A DNA stretch of 11,821 bases. It comes from Candidatus Rokuibacteriota bacterium. GTDB lineage: Bacteria; Methylomirabilota; Methylomirabilia; Rokubacteriales; CSP1-6. The DNA lies in NCBI GenBank assembly GCA_016206385.1, contig JACQRS010000203.1, positions 1-11,821 of the forward strand, written 5' to 3'. Below, one piece after another: positions 8,419-11,821 of this stretch. The notes beneath the pieces are model-generated. The model searched no databases and was not told where the DNA came from. It was given only the letters and a program-made list of their open reading frames with translations. A program made the position numbers and the translations under genes. The number at the start of each line of letters is the position of its first letter. Position 1 is the first letter of the stretch.

Positions 8419-9387
8419 TCACCAGGTCCGGCGGAGCTCGCGCTTGATCTCTCTGAGGGAGAGACGGGAAACAACGGGGCGACCGTGGGGGCAGAAATAC
8501 GGGGTCTCGGCGGCCGACAGATCCTGGAGCAGACGGGCCATCTCGCTCCGGTCCAACGGCTGGTTCGCCTTGACGGCGGCCCGGCCCGCGACAAAGGCGA
8601 GGGCCCGCTCCGGAGGAGGGGCATCGGAGTGCCGGGCCGGCCCGACCTCCTCGAGCAGGCCCTCGATCAGCCGGCGCGGCTCCTGGCCCTTCAGGAGGGA
8701 CGGGACAGCCCGGAGGAGGAACGTTCCCCTGCCGAACTCCTCCAGGGAAAAGCCGAGGGTGGAGAGGGTCGGAAGCCACTCGGCCAGCAGCGCGTGGCTG
8801 GCCGGCCCCAGCTCGAGCGCTTCGGGCAGCAACAGCTTCTGCGAGGGCAAGGGCCCCGATCCTAGCTCGGCTTTCAGCCGCTCAAACAGCACGCGCTCGT
8901 GGGCGACATGCTGATCGATGAAGAACACTTCCTCGTCACTGGCCGCCACGACGAAGGTCTCGTGGAGCTGGCCCACCACGGTGCCGAAGCCGGCGGACGT
9001 GTAGGGAGGGGAAGCCTCCTTGAAGAGCAGCTTCTGGTCCGGGGGCATCGCGGGTTCGTGCGGCGAGCCGGTGGCCCGGGGCGGCGCGGCGGCGTGGGCG
9101 GCGTGGTGCGGGATTCCGGCCATCGGCACACCGCCGTCCCCCTTCTGACGCGAGGTGAGCGCGATCTGCAGGAGACGGGCTCCCCGGTGGGCGTCGTCGA
9201 AAAACATCTCGTAGAAGTCGCCGAGCCGGAAGAGGAGGAGGTAGTCGGGATACCGGCGCTTGAGCTCCCGGTACTGGCGCATCATCGGGGTGAGCGCCGC
9301 CCGTGGGATCGTCGCGTCGTCGGGGCGCGTGGGGCGGCTCGTGGTCTCGTCCACGTCAGGGGGCGAGTGCGGGACGCAGCCGGTCAT
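8419..9387 (-). CDS. mutS-mutL: Chimeric ORF: MutS N-terminal fragment joined to MutL C-terminal domain
   Basis: An open 322-residue frame in two parts. Residues 32-97 match the start of MutS mismatch-binding domain I: LTPMMRQYRELKRRYPD, then GDFYEMFFDDA with the mismatch-stacking Phe58 and Glu60 of the FYE motif, then VPMAGIPHHA. Sequence then changes abruptly to a Pro/Ala linker and, from about 136, the full MutL C-terminal dimerisation/endonuclease domain: VGQLHETFVVA, DQHVAHE plus Glu169 (158-169; the DQHA-x2-E-x4-E site with Ala to Val), KAN (273-275) and CPHGRP (299-304). MutS domains II-V and the whole MutL GHKL ATPase are absent, so ordinary mismatch repair is not expected from this product alone. 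No stop interrupts the join. Start choice is uncertain: ATG 9387 overlaps the HIT gene, and GTG 9354 lies one base after its stop. Neither has a clear Shine-Dalgarno. This is either a real deletion or an assembly error. Confidence 0.85.
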   Translation of the reverse strand: MTGCVPHSPPDVDETTSRPTRPDDATIPRAALTPMMRQYRELKRRYPDYLLLFRLGDFYEMFFDDAHRGARLLQIALTSRQKGDGGVPMAGIPHHAAHAAAPPRATGSPHEPAMPPDQKLLFKEASPPYTSAGFGTVVGQLHETFVVAASDEEVFFIDQHVAHERVLFERLKAELGSGPLPSQKLLLPEALELGPASHALLAEWLPTLSTLGFSLEEFGRGTFLLRAVPSLLKGQEPRRLIEGLLEEVGPARHSDAPPPERALAFVAGRAAVKANQPLDRSEMARLLQDLSAAETPYFCPHGRPVVSRLSLREIKRELRRTW

Positions 9388-9838
9388 AGGCGGCGGTCAG
9401 GGACTCGGGGAGCACCCGGACATCGCCCAGGACCGGCATGAAATTGGTGTCGCCGTTCCAGCGGGGGACCACATGCAGGTGCAGGTGGCCCTCCACGCCT
9501 GCCCCGGCCACGCGCCCCTGGTTCACGCCCACGTTGAACCCGTCGGGGCGGTAAACGGTGCTGAGGGCACGGATCGCCGACTGCACGAGCGCCATCGTCT
9601 CGCCGAGCTCCTCGGGGGTGGCCTCTTCCAGCGGGCCCACATGCCGGTTGAGCGCGGCCATCAGGTGGCCCGGCGAGTAGGGAAAAGCGTTGAGGAGGAG
9701 AAAGGCTCTGGGGCGCCGGCAGAGGATCAGGGCGGCCCGATCGTCCTCAGCTGCCAGGGCGGCGCAGAACAGACACCCATCGCTCCGGGACGCCCCGGAG
9801 ACATACGCCATTCGCCAGGGGGCCCAGAGGCGATCCAC
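9356..9838 (-). CDS. HIT-family nucleotide hydrolase/phosphorylase
   Basis: 160 residues. The start RLWAPWRMAYV, followed by CLFC (22-25), resembles the Ap4A phosphorylase-like branch of the HIT superfamily. The catalytic histidine triad is HLHLHVV, preceded by a conserved NVGVNQGRVAGAGVEGH segment and followed by PRWNGDTNFMPVL. Such enzymes cleave or phosphorolyse dinucleoside polyphosphates or nucleotide conjugates using the central histidine. The exact substrate cannot be told from sequence. The start is a GTG at 9838, chosen because DRLWAPWRM is the usual family N-terminus; the purine-rich AAAGGGG lies unusually close to it. It is the first gene of the long minus-strand block, directly after a terminator-like hairpin. 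Confidence 0.88.
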   Translation of the reverse strand: MDRLWAPWRMAYVSGASRSDGCLFCAALAAEDDRAALILCRRPRAFLLLNAFPYSPGHLMAALNRHVGPLEEATPEELGETMALVQSAIRALSTVYRPDGFNVGVNQGRVAGAGVEGHLHLHVVPRWNGDTNFMPVLGDVRVLPESLTAAYDRLRPALAP

Positions 9839-9842
9839 GCCC

Positions 9843-9888
9843 CTTTAAACGACGAAGGCAGGGGGACACGCGGTCCGCCCTGCCTTCG
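9843..9888 (-). terminator. Rho-independent-type terminator after ihfB
   Basis: Perfect 11-base inverted arms, CGAAGGCAGGG (9853-9863) and CCCTGCCTTCG (9878-9888), enclose a 14-base loop. On the minus strand the hairpin is followed by TCGTTTAAAG, a short, imperfect T tract. It lies 18 bases after the stop of the IhfB-like gene and ends just before the HIT start, so some read-through may be needed to feed the downstream block. Confidence 0.7.
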
Positions 9889-9906
9889 CGGTCGTTCCTG
9901 GTTGGC

Positions 9907-10182
9907 TCACGTGTTGACGAGTTCCCGGAGCCGTTTGCCCACCTTGAAGAACGGAACCCGCTTTTCGGGAACGCTGACGCTGCTGCCGGTCTTGGGGTTA
10001 CGCCCCTTGCGGGCGTTTCGATGCCGGATCCTGAAGCTCCCGAAGCCGCGAAGCTCGACCTTTTCGCCCTTGCTCAGGGCATCGGTGATGTTGTCGAAGA
10101 TGGTGTTGACGATGAGCTCGGTCTCCTTCTTGGTCAGGTTCGACAGCTTCACGACTTCGTCAATCAGGTCGGCTTTCGTCAT
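9907..10182 (-). CDS. ihfB: Integration host factor beta / HU-like DNA-binding protein
   Basis: A 91-residue HU/IHF protein: MTKADLIDEV helix, RGFGSF at 45-50, and the minor-groove arm GRNPKTG at 60-66 with Pro63. It ends with VPFFKVGKRLRELVN, which is more like the beta subunit (PFFKPGK, ELRE) than HU. The frame stays open to 10236, but the ATG at 10182 has AGGGAG a few bases upstream and gives the family N-terminus, so the shorter form is chosen. It should pair with the IhfA-like protein encoded at 513-794 to bend DNA, although homodimeric HU-like action cannot be excluded. It has its own promoter and terminator and so is monocistronic. Confidence 0.91.
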   Translation of the reverse strand: MTKADLIDEVVKLSNLTKKETELIVNTIFDNITDALSKGEKVELRGFGSFRIRHRNARKGRNPKTGSSVSVPEKRVPFFKVGKRLRELVNT

Positions 10183-10234
10183 GGTCCCGCTCCCTCGAAA
10201 ATGCCACCGCTGGCGCTCCCCCACCCGACGAGGC

Positions 10235-10264
10235 AAGCTAGCACAGAATGATCAAGATTGTCAA
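10235..10264 (-). promoter_or_regulatory. Promoter of the ihfB/HU gene
   Basis: On the minus strand a consensus -35 TTGACA (10259-10264) and the -10-like TAGCTT (10235-10240) are 18 bases apart. TGC immediately before TAGCTT makes an extended -10. The predicted leader is about 45 bases and contains the AGGGAG ribosome-binding site. Confidence 0.6.
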
Positions 10265-10301
10265 GTAGGTCGAGGGGTTACGGCCTCCTGGCGGCCCGCC
10301 C

Positions 10302-10330
10302 TTGACACCCCCAAACCGTTCCAGTAGGGT
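10302..10330 (+). promoter_or_regulatory. Promoter of the 10338 gene, possibly leaderless
   Basis: TTGACA (10302-10307) and TAGGGT (10325-10330) are 17 bases apart, and the ATG begins only seven bases after the -10 box. Transcription would start at or next to the start codon, which predicts a leaderless mRNA. The AGGGTGG stretch overlapping the -10 could alternatively be a ribosome-binding site if transcription starts further upstream. Confidence 0.5.
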
Positions 10331-10337
10331 GGGCGCG

Positions 10338-10991
10338 ATGGATTGGAGCCTCACGAGCCCCGCCGCCATCGTCATCGGACTCTCCGTAGTCCTGCTGGCG
10401 TGGTACTTCATCGGTTCCCAGTGGAATCGTCGGCGGAGCCGGGTGTTCGTTCGCGGCTTGGCCAAAGGCTTCGCCGAGCTCAACCCCAGACCCACGATCC
10501 AGTGGCTTGGCGCCTCCGCCTTCCAGATTCACGCCGCCAACCCTCCTGAGCCGTTCAAGAGCCTGGCCGTCATGGTGGTCCTCCAGCCCCGCGAGATGCT
10601 GTTGATCTGGATCGTGAACCGGTTCCGTGGACGCGAGGACCTCCTGGTGGTCAAGGGGGAACTGCGGCGCGATCCCAGGTGGGAGCTCGAGCTGTTCGAC
10701 CTCCACACCCCGACCGGCCGGGAGGGACACCGGTCGGCAGAGGTGGAGCGCTGGGTGATCACCGATGCCCCTGTCCCGCCGGGGCTCGGCTGGGCTTACC
10801 CCGCGGCCCAGAGTGATCCCCGCCCCCGCTGGACGGCGGTCCTGGACGGGCTTCCGTTCCGGCTCCACCGGCTCTCCATCCGACGCGCCGCCCCGCACCT
10901 CCTGCTCTGCCTCACCCCGCCGGCGGGAGAGTTTCCGGGGGAGCTGCTGCTGAGGAGCCTCGTCGCGATTGGCGAAACGGCGGCCCGCTGA
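10338..10991 (+). CDS. Membrane-anchored protein of unknown function
   Basis: 217 residues from the ATG at 10338. One N-terminal transmembrane helix (about 7-26, with AAIVIGLSVVLLAWYFIG) is followed by a basic patch NRRRSR, which by the positive-inside rule places the remaining 185 or so residues in the cytoplasm. The soluble part alternates strands and helices, with segments such as AVMVVLQPREMLLIWIV, ELELFDL and LLLCLTPP. I recognise no catalytic motif or family. The open frame reaches back to the TTG of the -35 box, so those 12 codons are excluded. Composition matches the neighbours. The gene is divergent from ihfB and probably expressed alone. Confidence 0.72.
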   Translation: MDWSLTSPAAIVIGLSVVLLAWYFIGSQWNRRRSRVFVRGLAKGFAELNPRPTIQWLGASAFQIHAANPPEPFKSLAVMVVLQPREMLLIWIVNRFRGREDLLVVKGELRRDPRWELELFDLHTPTGREGHRSAEVERWVITDAPVPPGLGWAYPAAQSDPRPRWTAVLDGLPFRLHRLSIRRAAPHLLLCLTPPAGEFPGELLLRSLVAIGETAAR

Positions 10992-11023
10992 TTCGCGCGG
11001 GCCCGCGTCATCCGCGCCGCGGC

Positions 11024-11052
11024 TTGACGCGACGGAACAGGTCTGCTATAAC
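11024..11052 (+). promoter_or_regulatory. Strong sigma70-type promoter of the 11069 gene
   Basis: TTGACG (11024-11029) and TATAAC (11047-11052) are exactly 17 bases apart, and TGC precedes the -10. This is the closest match to consensus in the window and stands out against the GC-rich background. The expected start near 11059 leaves a leader of about ten bases. Confidence 0.72.
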
Positions 11053-11068
11053 TCCGACGGGAAACGCG

Positions 11069-11356
11069 ATGAAGCAGCTCTGGCAGGCGTTTCGATCGCT
11101 GAAGATCTGGCGGATCGCCAGAGACTTTCTGTGGGGACTGGCCTTCCTCGAAACCTACAAGGAGGTCCTGAAGGAAAAACGGAAGGTCGAAAACCTCATG
11201 AACGTGGTGCTCCTCGGTGAGTTTCTCGGGATCCCGCTCATGAATTCGACGATCGCGCTCAAGATGCTCCCCTACCTCTACCCCCACCTCCATAACTGGC
11301 GCCGCAGCCTGCTCACCGAGCACGACATCACGGACGATCTTCCCGATCTCCACTAG
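11069..11356 (+). CDS. Small protein of unknown function with a hydrophobic central region
   Basis: 95 residues from the ATG at 11069, the first start codon after a well-formed promoter. The frame is open back to 11024, but that part contains the promoter itself. The N-terminal half is amphipathic and basic (KQLWQAFRSLKIWRIARDF, then KEVLKEKRKVENL). The centre, about 44-72, is hydrophobic (NVVLLGEFLGIPLM and IALKMLPYLYPHL), and the tail is acidic (EHDITDDLPDLH). This suggests membrane association or a helical hairpin. A weak GGGAA lies upstream. I do not recognise the family. The gene converges on the selenoprotein candidate with a 47-base gap. Confidence 0.7.
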   Translation: MKQLWQAFRSLKIWRIARDFLWGLAFLETYKEVLKEKRKVENLMNVVLLGEFLGIPLMNSTIALKMLPYLYPHLHNWRRSLLTEHDITDDLPDLH

Positions 11357-11403
11357 CCGGTGCACCGCGCGGCAGCCGCCAGCCCGCCTCGGCGCAGCGG
11401 TGG

Positions 11404-11787
11404 CTAACCGACGGGAACCGGCGTGCTCGCTTCCTCCTCGATGACCCTTCGGATGGCCTCGTAGTCGGCTGCGCCCGGGACAACGCGGTTGCCGTTGATC
11501 ACCACGTGGAGGTCGTTCCGGAGCCGGTGCTTGAGGGAGAGCCAGAGCCCGCGAAGCGTGTCGAGGCCGACCGGCTTGGCGAGGACGAGCGGACCGAACT
11601 CCTGCTTCAGCCGGTGGGCCATTTCGGCCGCCCGGTCCTGCATGGCGAGAATCTCTGGGGAGTACTCGGGGAACTGGTTCCGGATCTCTTCCCGGCTGAC
11701 GCCGCAGCCCGCGGCGTACTTGGCGCCTCAGAACTCCATGACTGCGGGAAGAGCTCCGACAAATTCGACCAGCACCTGACGCTTCAT
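11404..11787 (-). CDS. Candidate thioredoxin-fold selenoprotein (in-frame TGA at codon 20)
   Basis: Reading from the ATG at 11787, which follows a perfect AAGGAGG, the frame gives QVLVEFVGALPAVMEF, then TGA at 11728-11730, then GAKYAAGCGVSREEI and on to a TAG at 11404: 127 residues if the TGA encodes selenocysteine. Predicted order is strand (4-10), Sec20/Cys28 loop, long helix (43-66), strand PLVLAKPV, helix, strand pair LHVVINGNRVVPG, and C-terminal helix DYEAIRRVIEEE. That is the beta-alpha-beta-alpha-beta-beta-alpha order of thioredoxin folds. A hairpin fitting the bacterial SECIS pattern lies just after the TGA. Without recoding, only a 79-residue fragment from an internal ATG (11643) would be called, lacking strand 1 and the redox loop. 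Alternatives are a Cys-to-TGA sequencing error or a nonsense-mutated gene. The reaction is unknown; a redox role is inferred. Confidence 0.72.
11699..11717 (-). promoter_or_regulatory. SECIS-like hairpin after the in-frame TGA
   Basis: In the mRNA, the arms ACGCCGC (11711-11717) and GCGGCGT (11699-11705) form a perfect 7-base stem with the 5-base loop GGGCU. The loop begins 17 bases after the UGA, inside the spacing usual for bacterial SECIS elements, and its first two bases are G, also as in the consensus. GGC right after the UGA could pair with GCC beyond the stem across an internal loop. GC-rich sequence forms chance hairpins easily, so position matters more than stability here. Confidence 0.6.
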
Positions 11788-11792
11788 CGACG

Positions 11793-11799
11793 CCTCCTT
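11793..11799 (-). promoter_or_regulatory. Perfect Shine-Dalgarno that sets the selenoprotein start
   Basis: AAGGAGG on the minus strand sits five bases before the ATG at 11787. It is the strongest ribosome-binding site in the window and lies upstream of the in-frame TGA. The internal ATG at 11643, which a conventional call would use, has no comparable site. Confidence 0.85.
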
Positions 11800-11821
11800 C
11801 TTTCCTGCGCCTCTCCACAGA

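Noticed and set aside
10996..11007. Perfect 12-base palindrome CGCGGGCCCGCG after the 10338 gene
   Set aside because: It could be a terminator stem or an operator, but it has no loop, no T tract and no second copy nearby. In GC-rich DNA this is weak evidence.
11357..11403. Possible bidirectional terminator between the convergent genes
   Set aside because: The 47-base gap is GC-rich with only short imperfect inverted pairs and no T tract on either strand.
11404..11643. Stand-alone 79-residue protein starting at the internal ATG
   Set aside because: There is no good ribosome-binding site before this ATG, and the product would lack the first strand and redox loop of its fold. The frame is better explained as the part after a recoded TGA.

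Overview
This is a GC-rich bacterial chromosomal window, probably from an uncultured lineage near Methylomirabilota/Rokubacteria or the former Deltaproteobacteria. That placement is inferred from base composition, from separate alpha-like and beta-like IHF genes, and from the order cutA, ihfA, MerR-type regulator, tRNA-Pro. There is no rRNA or other strong phylogenetic marker here, so it is not certain. I see no mobile element, CRISPR array or long repeat.

Layout. Positions 5 to 9838 are one long minus-strand block, read right to left: HIT protein, a mutS/mutL chimera, miaA, hflX, pgsA, a DUF512 putative radical SAM protein, der, a DUF3047 protein, a two-SPOR-repeat protein, cutA, ihfA, a MerR-type regulator and tRNA-Pro(GGG). 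Most junctions are short gaps or overlaps, including 4-base stop/start overlaps at miaA/hflX, SPOR/cutA and cutA/ihfA. The set is a housekeeping cluster for tRNA modification, ribosome GTPases, phospholipid synthesis and nucleoid architecture. A second promoter probably lies before the SPOR gene. Upstream of the block is a separate minus-strand IhfB/HU gene with its own promoter and terminator. Two plus-strand genes of unknown function follow (10338-10991 and 11069-11356), each behind a recognisable sigma70-type promoter and with a very short or absent leader. No stretch longer than 300 bases lacks a gene; the largest gap is the divergent promoter region 10183-10337.

Two things stand out. First, the minus-strand gene at the right edge (11404-11787) is probably a small thioredoxin-fold selenoprotein. 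A perfect Shine-Dalgarno and ATG open a frame that meets an in-frame TGA at codon 20, continues for 107 more codons with protein-like sequence, and has a hairpin of bacterial SECIS geometry just after the TGA. Conventional gene calling would keep only the fragment after the TGA. Second, the ORF at 8419-9387 joins the first part of the MutS mismatch-recognition domain in frame to the complete MutL C-terminal endonuclease domain. The MutS ATPase and the MutL GHKL ATPase are missing. This is either a genuine deletion of most of mutS-mutL or a chimeric assembly, and the 9-base tandem repeat at the join is the place to check.
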